DNA of 64,000 nucleotides from Paracentrotus lividus (taxonomy: Eukaryota; Echinodermata; Echinoidea; Camarodonta; Echinidae): contig CALNVZ010000904.1 in assembly GCA_940671915.1 (NCBI GenBank), positions 1 through 64,000 on the forward strand. Direction: 5' to 3'. The position numbers and the translations under genes are program-made. Below, piece by piece: positions 45,907-58,205 of this stretch. The notes under the pieces were generated by a model, which searched no databases, had not been told where the DNA came from, and saw only the letters and a list, made by a program, of their open reading frames with translations. Numbering within the stretch: the first letter of the stretch is position 1; each line of letters begins with the position of its first letter.

Positions 45907-48900
45907 TCATGACTGATTATCATTGAACAGTTTAGCTTTGACCCCTTTGACCCCTAGCCCAGTGACCCGGAAGAGTGACCCAGCGGTATCTTGAACCTTC
46001 AACTGTTCTTCACTCAGCGTGAGTTTTGATGACGTCACAAAGAGTTCGTCAAGATTCGCCCCGCCCCAACAGCAACTGGTAATGATATCGGTCGGTAGTT
46101 GTATGGTCCGTAACTTCTCTCCTGAAATAGAATGATTAAAAACCGTTAATATATCATATACCCTATCACATTCACCATATGAATCAGCCAATATCAGAAG
46201 CCATTGAGGAAAAGCAGAACATATTGCACATGTAAATGACAATATTATAGGTTTTCCCGGCCATTTTCATCCTCCATGCAATCGGTTTCACGAATATTCA
46301 TTCAATTTCAAGCGAAATTGAATGTTCCATTAACCCCTTACTTCAATTAGATAAAGAAAACGTTCAATTTCATTTACTTTACTTCGATTTCATAAAAGAC
46401 TCGATCAAACAAAAATGTCGGAAGGTGCAATCAATTTCGCGCCAGCGAGAATTTGCGCTTGGTTTTGACATTCAAATTCACCAGTGGATATTTCAAATTA
46501 ACACGTGTTCATTCAAATTCATGCTATATGCTCGTTCCCGTATACTCGTTCCCGATTTTCCGGGAAAAGGGTATATTTCAGGGGCTCAGGTAGGGGGAAA
46601 CCCGAGAAATGATTTAAACAGTGGTCTTTTATCATTCTCTCCCCCACCCCACCCGACCAATTTTTATTAGGGGTATTTCTAATTTTTTGAGGACAAAACC
46701 GAAATAGTGTCCCGAACATGTGAAAAGGGGATAATTTTGCTAAGTCAAAGTATGATGGAGCCCTGAGCGGGGGGGGGGGGGGGGGGGGGGGGGCTTGTTA
46801 CTTCTCTTCGAACTCATATAACCGTCCAAATTACAGTGATGAATAAAAAAGGGTTCATAAAATAATGAAAACAAAAGTATACAATGACACATAAAATACA
46901 CATCAATTGATGGGAAAAATTGCGCAATATTACTCATGGCGTGTTCGAGAAAACAGGAAACCCAACTGATTGTCAACAATAATTTCAAAAATATTCCCAA
47001 TGGTGATTATGAAATTTATATCACTGTAAAGTGCAACTCATTGCCATTCTAATGATACCTCGCTCACACTCACCAATGTCACGCATCACTAAACCCAATT
47101 GTTTTGAAAAGGTCTTGTAAAATTGTGTGCGTGGTTCACTTTCATGCACCCGAGATGGTTTGTGTGAATGTACCTGGAAAGGAAACCCAACTTTGATCAT
47201 CAATAACTTCAAGAATATTTCAGTGGTGATTAAGAATTAATATCACTGGAAATTACAAACTCATTACCATTTTAATGATACCTCTCTCAGCTCATCAATA
47301 TCTTGCATCACTGAACCCCATTGTTTTGAAAATTGTCTCGCAAAATGTGATAGGTTCTCTTTCATGCCCCTTGAGATGAGTTGCTTCAAAGATTCCTAAC
47401 AAATCTAAGTAAAGCATTTCCAGTGACTTAAAATAATGAGTTTGATAAATGGGTTTGGAAATTTTTACTTATTTAGTCCTTTAATCTTACCATCCAGGTA
47501 ATTCAACATGTACTGGTCACGACAACCCAGAGAACCTTCAGTTTCCCATGGATAATGTAAGAAGCATGACAGTGCATCAATCACAGTTTTTGCAAGATAT
47601 TTTCAGAACAATGGGGTTTAGTTATGCGTGACATTGGTGAGCTGAAAGAGATATCAATACAATGATAATGAGTGGCACTTTCCAATGATAAACGTCATAA
47701 TCACTACTGTCATGTTTTTTAAAATGATTGATGATGAAAGTTGGATTCCTTTTTAGGCACATTGCAGCAACCCATCTCAATGAGCGTGAAAGTGAACCAC
47801 TCACAATTTTGCAAGACATTTTCAAAACAATGAGGTTCAGTGATGCGTGACATTGGTGAGCTGAGCGGGGCTACATATAAAATGGTAATGAGTTGCACTT
47901 TCCAGTGATATAAATTTTAATCACCATGGCAATATTTTTTAAATTATTGATGATCAACTTGGGTTTCCTTTTTTCTGGGTCACCCTGTACAGTGTCCCCA
48001 AAAATTATTTGTACACTTTGAAAAAAAATAGAATTAAATTAATCGATGTGGTTTGAAATTTTAATAACTATTTATATGAAATGGTAGGTAATGTCACTTA
48101 CCTAAACACTAAATCTCAAATGTTCCGTCAAATCTCGGAAGTTCTAGGCGGCCATTTGCAATTTCCATGGCCAAAAATTATTTGTACACTTCAGAAGATT
48201 GGTTTTTAAAGGAGTGTTTAACATTTTTGGGGGTCTTTTTTGGCTTCCAGTGCAGTCATCAACCTTCTAGGCATACTGTCAACCAATTTAGCGGTCATTT
48301 CACGGCCAATACCATTCCAAGTTCGGGAGCGTGTCCTGGAGCTGCTGGAGTTTATGGTCAGTCTAGAGGCGCTGTCGCTTCAGATCACCTCTCATGTGCT
48401 AAATGAGAATAAATCTGGGCTGTGAGGTGCCCTCTCTGCAGCTTAACACGTTTCTGTTGCAATATTGCTTTAATATGGTTTGCTGTGTACTTGGAGTCAT
48501 TGTTTATGTTGGACTGTAAATATACGACCATTCAGACTTGAAGCAGATGGGAGCATCTGAGCCATTCTGAGGGGCAAGAATATCCTCATGGCTTCAGCAT
48601 TCATAGGATGCCATGTTACGAAATTTATTCTCCAACTCTACTGGCTGCCATACAACTCCGAATCATGAAACATTCTCCACTGTGCTTCACTGTTTGCTCC
48701 AAGCATCACTGACTGAAAGCAAGACACACATGGTCCCGTGCATCATATCAATCACTTCCGCTATCTGAATCTACGTCTTAGGACAGAGTGCTAGAACTCC
48801 GCGGGCTTGTTCACATGTTGTTTTGCAAAAGCATGACGCTTCTTTGTTACTGTCCCTTACACTTGGCTTCTTTGTTGCTAATTATTCCACTTATAGTCAT

Positions 48901-51900
48901 GTAGCCATTTAGCCTGTTGCAGCCACTCTTGAGGGCATCCGGTCATTCCTCAGCCTCTGTGGCCTTGGATGCAATTTTCTTTGGTCGCAATTTGCAATAT
49001 TTCATTGCTTACTGCCGTTCTATCACTATCATCATGAAAACTGATGTCCATGAGACTTATTTTGCCTCTTAAGAGGCTCCCACTTGTGTAAAGGCTGATT
49101 GGTCTTCAAGTTGTGTACCAACATGACAGGGGCCCCAAGCATGCAGCGAAGCATATTAAAGGATTATTTTAGCAGAAACTTGTTAAGAAGCTGGAAAAGG
49201 CACCTCAGATCCCAGATTTAATCCCCATTTAGCACATGAGAGGTGATCTGAATCGACAGCGCCCTCAAGACTGACCATCAAACCTCCAGCAGCTCCAGGA
49301 CACGCTCCAGCGAACTTGGAATGGTATTGGCCGTGTGGTATTGGCCGTGAAATGAGTGCTAAATTGGTCGATAGGATGCCAAGGAGGTTGATGACTGCCC
49401 TGGAAGCAAAAAAAGGCCCCCTGAAATTTTAAACACTCCTTTAAAAACCCATCTTCTGAAGTGTACAAATAATTTTTGGGCCATGGAAATTGCAAATGGC
49501 CGCCTAGAACTTCCGAGACTGACGGAACATTTGAGATTTAGGGTTCAGGTGATGGTGACATTACCTACCATCTGATATAAATAGTAATTGAAATTTCAAA
49601 CCAACATCGATTTGTTTAATTTCATTTTTTCAAAGTGTACAAATAATTTTTGGGGACACTGTATCTAAAAAGAAAATTTTAAAAGAAAAACAAAATAAAA
49701 CAGAGAGAATGAATAAAATTTAAAAAGAAAATATATGAAAGAAAAATCATGAAGCATGGAGCCTTTGTTTGCTGGGACGTGTTTATACATTTCAGAAGAT
49801 GATTAAATGAAGGAGGATTATGAAATGAAAATTAAATAATGAATGTATAAATAATACAAATAACATTGCCATAGCGTATTTTTCCCTGAAGAGGAATGGA
49901 GAGGGTGGTGCGTATGGAGAACCATCCACGCCATATTATATCATATATAAAAGAAAGATAGAGAATGAAGAAAAAATTATGAGAGAGAGAGAAAAAAAGC
50001 ATGGAGCTTTTTTCAGGCACATGTCCCTACATTTCCGAAAATAATGATAAATGAAGAAACATTATGAAATCAAAATTATATAATGAAACAAAATATATAC
50101 ATATAACATTGCTATAACGTCATTGCCCTGGAGAGGAATGGAGAGACAGGGGTGATGCGTTCATCTCGATCTCTTTCAAATGCTCTCCATCTCCATGTCC
50201 TATACCCGAAGTGTTGATTGTTTATCAGAATCTATATGTGGGATTTGGTGATGAATATGATTCATCATATTCAGTTATAAGCACAAACACTGTGACCATT
50301 CCTCTCAAAGATTGACTTTGATACATAATTTCTTTTGCAATATTATTATAAAATCATGCGTTAGCACACCATATACCATACTTGGTGAAATTGACTACGT
50401 TTTGCATTAAATAGATAACTTTAAAATGAAATAGAAAATAAAAATAAGTACAAATTAGCTCTTGTTTACATTAAATGTGAAATTGAATATCACCATTGTG
50501 AAATAGGCGAATTTTGTACGTCTTTGATTGACTAAAGTACCTTTTTTGTCTCTGTTCACATTAAATTGAATTCCTAAAGTGCGATATTGAATTGTCAGTT
50601 TAAGCATAGGTCAAAAAATGAGCTAAATTGAATGCTCCGCACATGTAATTGAGTGAATGGGGGATGAAAATGGCCGGGAAAACCTATAATAAACACCAAA
50701 TTAAGAACTTGCAACCATAATTTGCTACCATTCCATTTTCTTAACGAAAAAAGGTACATAATGTGAAAGATGAATATCAACACAAACTATAAACACCCGC
50801 GTTTAGAACACAGATAATTTCTTCCGGCATTAACCTATTTATTTTTATAAAATCGTGGAATGGCTATGCGACGTAGAAAACGATATGCTGGGTCTACATT
50901 CTCTGCACGCGTACGTATGTGACTTCAAGGCTCGGCAAATTCAATGGCTCCGCTTTTTTGCACCGTAAGAAACGGAACTGATTGACAGAGTGCATAGCTA
51001 TAGGGCTAGCGAGTTCATGTTGAAGAGCATTCTCTACACTAAACGTTCCTCTGGCAAACTTAAATTGTAAATTGTTTTACATCTGGAGGTGTCACAAAGG
51101 TTTAAGTTTTGCTTTAAAGGGGACCAATACCCAAGGAAATATCATTTTTATAAGAAAGAGCACAATCAGAGGAGCAATTTAAAAAAAGTTTCATCAAAAT
51201 TGGTTATAAGATAAGAAAGTTATGGAAGTTTGAAAAGTCTTGTTTTACCTTCTATTGGGATCCTCAAACTGGCAACATCGGCTTCAAAATGGCCGATTTT
51301 ATGGACAACTCTCCATTGGTTTTGTACACAAATTTTCAGATTTTCTCCATTTTCTTTCAAAATATATCTTACCTCCATCTGAGCTCAACATATGTTGTGT
51401 GAAATATATTTTTCCATGACATATTTTGAGCTCAGAAGTAAATAAGACATATTTTGAAAGAAAACGGGGAAAATCTGAAAATTTGTGTACAAAACCAATG
51501 GAGAGTTGTCCATAAAATCGGCCATTTTGAAGCTGATGTTGCCATTTTCAGGATCCCCATAGAAGGTAAAACGAGACTTTTCAAACTTCCATAACTCTCT
51601 TATTTTATAACCGATTTTGATGAAACTTTTTTTAAATTGCTCCTCTCATTATGCTCTTTCCTATGAAAGTGATTATTTCCTTGGGTATTGGTTTCCTTTA
51701 AATGCACTGCAAATTCCAAGGCATCGAGCATTGAACGCGTGGCACGTACGTTCCTCCTTGGATCTTGGCGTGCGCAGCCATATTGTGCGGTGGTCACATG
51801 TTTGGATTTCCATGGTCACATCACGTCTTAAGTGAAACGTTCACTCTCCACACCATACACAATAGAAAGTCGTAGATAGATGCAAGTTGTGTTGTGACCA

Positions 51901-54900
51901 TCGCGGTCTATTGTCATCTTTTGCGACGAAGGGTTCGTTCATTTATGTTCGTGTTTTTTTCATGCAACAAAATGACACCGAAGACAAAATAGTAAACAAA
52001 TCCACAGAAATAACACAAAAGCGACAACGTTGTGAATATACACCTCTACTTTGGATATTGTTGTTTGAAATATACCAATTAAACACACAATTTGGCGTTT
52101 CTATGGTCACTTTTAAGAGTGCTCAAAATGACGATTTATTTTTTTACTAAACCAAATATAGAAATTATATGTGCTTTTATAAAATCATAATTTTTTAATA
52201 TCTCTTCCCTTTTTGATATTTTGAAAAAATATGCAATTTTAATTAGAAGTTAACTGAACCGATACCGTTGTTGGTTTAAGGAGGATAGTTTTTTTGACTT
52301 GAGGACGCCCCTTTGAAATCAGGTAAAATCTTCTCTTTTCTTACAAATAAAACCATAGATTCGTGACAAGTACATTTTCATTATTATGTCAATCGTTTAT
52401 TTATGATTTTAATGTTGATATCAATCATCGAAATTAAAATTTGGAGTGTGGAAATACAATGTATGTCTATGTTTCGTTGGGTTAATGCTGCAGTAAATAG
52501 GAAAAAATTAATTAATATTGTATTGAGACTCGCAGAAAATAAATGTCAGCGTGCGTTAAGAGGCTATTATCGCCGCGACTATCGGCCAAGTTTTCCAGTC
52601 CCATTCCGGTGTTTGGTAATATTTCACGTGGGTTTCACAAGTGATATTCCAGGATGTGTCTCCAAGTAAAAAAAACTATCCTCCTTAAACCAACAACGGT
52701 ATCGGTTCAGGTAACTTCTAATTAACATTTCATATTTTTTTCAAAATATCAAAAAGGGAAGAGATATTGAAAAACTATGATTTTATAACCCCAAAATTCG
52801 TCGTTTTGATCAGACTTCCAAGATGCATAAATAACTGAGCGAAATAATTCCCAATTGTTTGTTGAATTAGATTATTTGATACACCAATCTCCAAATTCAA
52901 GATGCATATGCACCATTTTGCCACTTTTGATGTATTTCGGTTTTTTTTTTTTTTTAATTTTGCTGTCCAACTCGTTTCTACTGCTTGAGAAAAACATTAC
53001 AACAAATTACCGACCGCTCGCGTTGCACACGAAAACTAGCGTGCGCGCGCACCTTAAACCAACATGGCGCCCTCCTGGCGGCGAACACATAACCAATAGG
53101 CGAGAAACGTACGTGGTGTGCGGCATGCAACCAATGTACGTACAATTTTAAGTAAAACATAAATTGACAAATTAATCTCACCAGTTTTGGGGTTGTATCT
53201 TTTAACAGCTCCTCCCGTGAAGTGTGCTACCCATAACATATCTTCAGAGTCAATGCACATCCCATCTGGCATACCTTCAGACTCAGGTATTGTTATTACT
53301 CGCCTTCGATTCACTGGTTGAATGAAAAAAAAGTCAAATGGTGACCACAATAAAATACGTACATTTTGCCTGTTAACAGATCGTTATTAAAAATTTGGTA
53401 TGGGAAAGCTAAAATTATATATCAAAACTTGGAATATAATGTTACAGCTTTTTTATGATAATTGTTGTAATGTTGTCACTCATGTCATAGGGAAACAAAG
53501 TGTAAATCTAAAAAAAAAAAAAACATCAATTTATTATAAAACATTATCACGATGAGATTCAAACTAAAACAGTTAATTTTAGAAACTACGTCCTGTTGCA
53601 AAAAAAAAAAATGGATTTTTAGGGAATGCAGCAAAGGTTTTGTTTAACTTTCCTAAACTTGTAAGCATTGTATCATTGAGTTTTATTGATATAATGTTAA
53701 ACAATATTGGAAATATATTTATTTAAAAGAGGGTAACAAATTGTATGTTAAGTTTTTCCGTATTCTTACTAAAAAATTGTAGAGAGAGAAAGAAAACAAA
53801 ACAATAAATAAACAAATGTTTTCTTACATATTGTTCCATTCGTAATGTCATAATCAAATGCATCTACTCCGTTTTTGAGAGAGTCTATATGATACATGGT
53901 CTGTTTATCTGCTGTCCACGCTAAACCATTCGACAGATCAAGCTGCAGAAAAAGACACAAAGTGAAATAGAATTAAACTAGTACATTTACAAAGTCTTGT
54001 TTCGTTTTTGGACGTTGCGGATTGCAGAAGAGCCACGTGCTATTGAAACAATTTATTCAATAAAGCGCGTACTACATAAAATTAAGACTTGGTCTGTTGG
54101 TTAATGAGTTAATGTCATTAAGGATACATGTCACATTTTGGTTCTTTCTTGGTTCATCTTTTAATCCTCTCAAGGGAATATGAAAGGGACACATTTATCA
54201 CTTTCAAAGAAACAGAATTAAACATGTCCAAAAGTGAGAGTATTATTTCCCTATTACCCTACCCGTGTATGATATTATCACCAATAGCATGCTCATACCA
54301 TGCCAAATCAATGCACAAAGCAAATATTTGCGTAAATACAAAACTACAGGAACCCTTGACTTAAAATTAATTTAAAATATACAGATGACTGTAGACTTTA
54401 ACATTGGTACTGCTAACTGACATATCTACAGAATCTATGTTTATTTACGATTTAACTACAGTAAGCTTTAAAAAAAAATTTAAAAAAAATTATCACGGAC
54501 AAACTTTGGCCATCCGACAAGACATGCTTCTTTCTCAAGTCGTTCGTCAAACACCTTCCCACGTGAGCAAATCGGGTAAACCCTCAGACTTACATCTTTT
54601 AAGTGTGTTGTAATGGTTCTATCTGGATGGAAGCAGTAGAGAGTTGCCCTCCCTGGAAGAGGTCTTTCATTCAGGCCAGGTGGTAAACTCTCAAATCCCA
54701 TCGTTCCTGCATGTACACGAAAATGTTGAATTATTTTTTTTTTTATAATTGATCATTTCTCTGGAAGATTATGACATATCAATAAAAAAATGTGTAAGGA
54801 TCAATCCGAAAAGAATAGGCGGGCTTATATATCTGGATATTTTTTCCTGGTGACATAGTAATGACGTATTCAAACAAACTGTTATTACAGACGTAACTAA

Positions 54901-55033
54901 ATCGTTGGTACGACATAGCAACAACCCATGTGTTCAAACTGGATTTCAAATATTGCAATTAATGACTTAATAACAGGCTGTTTGAATACCCCGTTACTAT
55001 GTCCACAGGAAACCAAATCCATAAATTAAATAA

Positions 55034-55084
<51 letters not shown>

Positions 55085-56573
55085 ACCTATTGAAACTGTG
55101 ACTTTCTTCCGTTGATAGACGAAGCGAGTGGTAATCTGTTTGGTTTTTTATCTCTCTTTTTATAATCGCTCTAAAATAATAATTCTATCTTACATGTATT
55201 AACAGACAATATTTGGTCAGGAATACTAGACTGCTGGCCCCTGCCATTGATAAGAACCTTTGATCAATACATTTAATTCATGTAAAAGACGCTGGCTATT
55301 TAAATAACGATATTATAAATATCTAGACCATGCCACTGGTTTTGACTCTCGAAAAGGCGGTTTGTTAATAAAAAATGTCTCAGGTTTATAGCCCGACATT
55401 ATTTTTTCTCTCCGTTTTATATACTGGTACAGAACATCGTTAAACATCATATGAATAGAGGCTCATGACTGGGGAAATTTTTATTTTCTTATACTTGCCT
55501 ATCCACAATCTGCCTGCTGCATCACACTTGGCATCATTGAACCTCGTGTCTGATCTACCCTCCTCAACTTCTACCAATGTCTCAATGTTTCCAGTCTCCC
55601 AGTCGAGGTATCCGATAACATGTTCTGCTGCCACCAGTGTCCGCCCATTGCGAGTGAGTACGACGGCACCAACTTGTTGGCCTAGATAAATAATAATTCA
55701 ATATAATATAATTCAATTCAATTCATTTTTTTTTCATATCTTTCAAAAGAATACATCAGAGAAAATAAATAAATCAATAAAAAATCAAACAATATCAAAT
55801 TATTATTAAATAGTAGGTATTTTTGTGAGTGTCATTTAATTGCAAAACATTATTGTGAAGCATTTCATCAAACTGAGAATTCTACCATTCATCCAGTTTG
55901 AGGTTGAAAATACTGTAGTATAATATCGTACTTTTTTTCCAATAAGGGCATGGCAAATAAACATCATAAACTATTTCATTTATTTTGTTTATACATTAAT
56001 GAAAACAACACCCTTTAGTTCATTTACTTAGCTATTAAAGAGTTTCTCTAATTTATAATGAAAGTAAAAACAAAGAGAGAGAGGGGCCTAAGAACCTTAA
56101 ATTTAGCAACAGCATGCAGTGGTTAATGCTCACAGGCGTGCTGCACATATTTTCTTTTTGTTTGGGGGGGGAGGGAGGGGGGACTTGTAAGTCTGCACCC
56201 CTCCCCGCCCCTTACTATACAAGTCCTGGATCTGCCGTTGCCACAGTCATGGCAGTCAATATGTTTTAATAGCTATACAAGTTCTTTCTCAACAAACATA
56301 GAAATAGACTTGCAGTTTACAATACCTTACTGTGGTTCATTCCAACTCTTATTTGTGTTCACTAGGCTACACACAATTAGTACCAGGTACTTCTAAGTGA
56401 TATGATTATGGAAACTCACCTATATTGACCTCATCTGTCTTCCCCGTTTCAGGATTAAGTCTGAAGACCGACTTTCCAAGGATATCGACGTAGAGGAGGG
56501 TCCCCGATTGCTCGTCCCAATGGGGACTTTCCAAAAGATGGCCGACATTCTTCTGCACCACCTCCACAGACAT
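45907..56573 (-). CDS. RGN: Regucalcin / SMP-30 (gluconolactonase family), complete
   Basis: Six minus-strand exons: 56573-56420, 55681-55499, 54706-54594, 53942-53828, 53313-53182, 46121-45907. They sum to 912 bp, 303 codons plus stop (human 299). The family is a six-bladed beta-propeller lactonase that binds a divalent metal; in vertebrates it hydrolyses gluconolactone and is linked to calcium handling in the cytosol. All key residues are present: metal ligands Glu15 (LLESPHW), Asn155 (LSNGLAW) and Asp205 (MPDGMCID), and substrate residues Arg98 and Asn100 (TRFNDAKCD). The family end GLGVKGVKAKLF is present. The intron after exon 2 has a GC donor (ATAG then GCAAGT), required to give the conserved WIGTM. 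Intron 5 is about 7 kb and full of transposons. Confidence 0.95.
46769..46793. repeat. Poly-G run
   Basis: 25 consecutive G. It is a likely place for assembly or read errors and could form a quadruplex. Confidence 0.9.
46933..47987. mobile_element. Palindromic mariner-type element with doubled arms
   Basis: A unit of roughly 200 bp (GTGATTATGAAATTTATATC, TCACGCATCACTGAACCCC, GTGGTTCACTTTCATGC) occurs twice in direct orientation (about 46960-47400) and then twice inverted (about 47580-47970). The right end is TTTTTTCTGGGTCACCCTG followed by TA. The left end is degraded. The inner unit is shared with 28765-29660. No coding capacity. Confidence 0.7.
48200..48830 (-). pseudogene. Tc1-type transposase remnant (left half)
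   Basis: Minus-strand pieces resemble the Tc1 C-terminal region, for example KYTANHIKAILQQKRVK, where intact relatives have a DNDPKHTAKHI-type motif. Many stops and frame changes are present. A live enzyme would cut at TA through a DDE/DD34E centre. Confidence 0.65.
49100..49340 (+). pseudogene. Tc1-type transposase remnant (right half)
   Basis: Plus-strand text YQHDRGPKHAAKHIKGLF, then PQIPDLIPI and RGDLNRQRPQD, follows the Tc1 order (QQDNDPKHTAKH, SPDLNPIEHLWGDLKR, PSNLQELE). Stops interrupt it. It ends 0.3 kb before the right terminus. Confidence 0.75.
49664..51110. other. Regucalcin intron 5, unassigned part
   Basis: Two related A+T-rich stretches around 49680-49990 and 49990-50190 share GAGAGAATGAA..., AGAGGAATGGAGAG and GAAGCATGGAGC text, so this may be a tandem repeat of about 270 bp. 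No gene seen. Confidence 0.4.
51115..51710. mobile_element. Palindromic MITE (AAGGGGACCAATACCCAAGG family)
   Basis: The left text AAAGGGGACCAATACCCAAG recurs inverted as CTTGGGTATTGGTTTCCTTT at the right. The arms of about 270 bp include TTGTACACAAATTTTCAGAT and ATGGACAACTCTCCATTGG paired with their complements. Non-coding. Related copies occur at 57600-58700. Confidence 0.75.
52120..52810. repeat. Long inverted repeat around a unique core
   Basis: Arms of about 170 bp (52120-52296 and 52662-52810) are inverted copies; AACCGATACCGTTGTTGGTT and its complement are perfect. The core of about 360 bp holds an 88-codon plus-strand frame (52403-52669) that I do not recognise. It lies in regucalcin intron 5 and is probably a MITE, but no target duplication could be read. 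Confidence 0.6.
53314..53827. other. Regucalcin intron 4
   Basis: A+T-rich intron; A-runs at 53510-53523 and 53600-53612. Nothing else seen. Confidence 0.6.
54834..55020. mobile_element. Short MITE in a regucalcin intron
   Basis: GGATATTTTTTCCTGGTGAC with ATAGTAATGACGTATTCAAA at the left is mirrored by TTTGAATACCCCGTTACTAT and GTCCACAGGAAACCAAATCC at the right. About 185 bp, non-coding. Confidence 0.7.
55036..55083. repeat. Poly-A run of 48
   Basis: Uninterrupted A-run in the intron between regucalcin exons 2 and 3, next to a MITE. Its length is unreliable in assemblies. Confidence 0.95.
55684..56419. other. Regucalcin intron 1
   Basis: AATTCA repeats at 55700-55730 look like a LINE tail on the minus strand. 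G- and C-rich text near 56160-56235 resembles the GGATCC-type MITE family. No exon seen. Confidence 0.45.
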
Positions 56574-57590
56574 TAAAACTAATTTTTTTCCCCACTGGCA
56601 CAGCACACACTGAAGTTTATGCACGATGTGTTCAAACTATATTTACTGAGATTTTGTTGTGGCACGACACAAAGAGCATTCATGGGAAGAGCCACTAACC
56701 CCTGGCCAGGGAGTGTATTGTGAAAACCAAGCAGAGTAGAACTGTCTTTAACCCCCCCCCCCCCCCCCCGCCCTCTGATCTCCGACCTCGGAAGGAACAA
56801 TAACGGAATCTATGAAACGATATATGACGCACAGATTTTCATATTGTGTTAACGAAGTCAATTTATAATTCTGTCTCCCTGTGAGTCACACGTAATCTTT
56901 TGACCCGTGACAAGACGAACACTAACTTATTTCTGAATCTGAAGTTCAACGTGTCATTAATGATTATCTAAATGAAGAGGGGACATATGGATAGCTTACA
57001 AGTGAACAAATAGAGCAATAATTTTTATAATATTTGTTTTACGCGGCTTTAAAGGCCAATGTGCCAGAACTACCACCAAAAAAATAAAAAATAAAAATAA
57101 ATAGATAACACCCCCCCCCCCACACACACACACAAATAAACAAAATATCGAATAGGCCTTTACTATATAAAAATCTGTGGTAGCAAGGACAAGGCATTTG
57201 GTATATTTCACATTGTGTTAAGCTATTATGTGTACTTTCTTCACTTTATGTATACACACATGTCGAACATCCAAAGGAACTAGCGAATTGACCTTCTTTA
57301 TTGTGCAAATTGTTTGGAGTATAATGCCTTTCAGAAACATAGGTCAAATGAGAAATATGCTTTTCACTTGAAATATTATGAAGCATTCCTGTTATAAAAA
57401 TTGACCTAATTATAATACACAAGCCTTCTCCGGGCCAGTGGCATGTGAGCCTACCCAGGTTTTTGGACACTACGCATGAACAGACATGGCGATGTTTAGG
57501 ATCTAAAGTCTCTATTTAAAATGGTACAAGCGGGGATAATTATATTAAAATTAGGTATGATAATCTTCTCAAACAAAATGCATATGACGG
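56574..57590 (-). promoter_or_regulatory. 5' flank of regucalcin (promoter region not resolved)
   Basis: An upstream ATG-bearing frame extension reaches 56624 in the same frame (MHKLQCVLCQWGKKLVL), but the family start fits MSVEVVQ at 56573. A C-run lies at 56750-56769 and another near 57111-57120. I see no convincing TATA box or initiator. Confidence 0.35.
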
Positions 57591-57599
57591 AATCCCTGC

Positions 57600-58205
57600 C
57601 AATGATAGAATAAATCTATTAATTATCCCCTCAGAGAATTTTGGCTTCAGTGAATGGAGACAAATCCCAAGAACATATTGGTAAAAGTTTCAGAAAAATC
57701 AGGCAATGAATAAGAGAGATATGAATTTTTAGATTTTGAGATCACTTATGATATGGAGATCCTCCAATTGGCAACGCGTCCATGATGTGTGATGTAATGC
57801 AGGGAGATCTTTTCCATATCTATTGATCACATTTTACTAAAATCCTCTCTTTTCTCAATTCTAACGATAGAATATATAATTTTGTTTATGGATGACATGT
57901 AAATATATGAAACACATAATAAATCATGCACACACAATCTGCTCTATCATTACAATGAAAATAAAGAGACATTTTGAATAGTTTTTGTGTGCACCATATG
58001 GGGAGTTCTCCCTGTATGACATCAAAAATGGTGACCGCGTTGCCATTGGAAGATTTCCTATGTCATTACAGATCTCAACATTCAAATACTCATAACTTTC
58101 TTATCATTATTTTATCCCATTTGTACCAAATCTTCACTAATGTGCTTATTTGATTTTCTGCATCCACAATAAGCCAACTATCTATAAAGGAACCATTCTC
58201 CTTTA
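57600..58205. mobile_element. Palindromic MITE, relative of 51115-51710
   Basis: Inverted arms around about 57900: GATCCTCCAATTGGCAACGC pairs with GCGTTGCCATTGGAAGATT, and GAGATATGAATTTTTAGA pairs with a diverged complement. Non-coding and well decayed. Confidence 0.55.

Larger units (their letters stand above)
47990..49661. mobile_element. Composite Tc1-type element, two copies head to head
   Basis: Ends CAGTGTCCCCAAAAATTATT and AATAATTTTTGGGGACACTG lie between TA at 47988-47989 and 49662-49663. The outer 450 bp on each side are inverted copies of the same transposase 3' end plus TIR. The two halves carry transposase remnants pointing outwards. Confidence 0.8.
46245..50689. mobile_element. 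Inverted pair TTATAGGTTTTCCCGGCC around a transposon cluster
   Basis: TTATAGGTTTTCCCGGCC plus ATTTTCATCC at 46245-46272 is matched by its reverse complement ending at 50689. Subterminal sequences on both sides are rich in CAATTT motifs. The pair may be the TIRs of one element enlarged by later insertions (46933-47987 and 47990-49661), or two separate MITEs in opposite orientation. It lies wholly in regucalcin intron 5. Confidence 0.5.

Noticed and set aside
56574-56624. Alternative upstream start of regucalcin (MHKLQCVLC)
   Set aside because: It adds a 17-residue extension not seen in the family; MSVEVVQ at 56573 fits the usual N-terminus.
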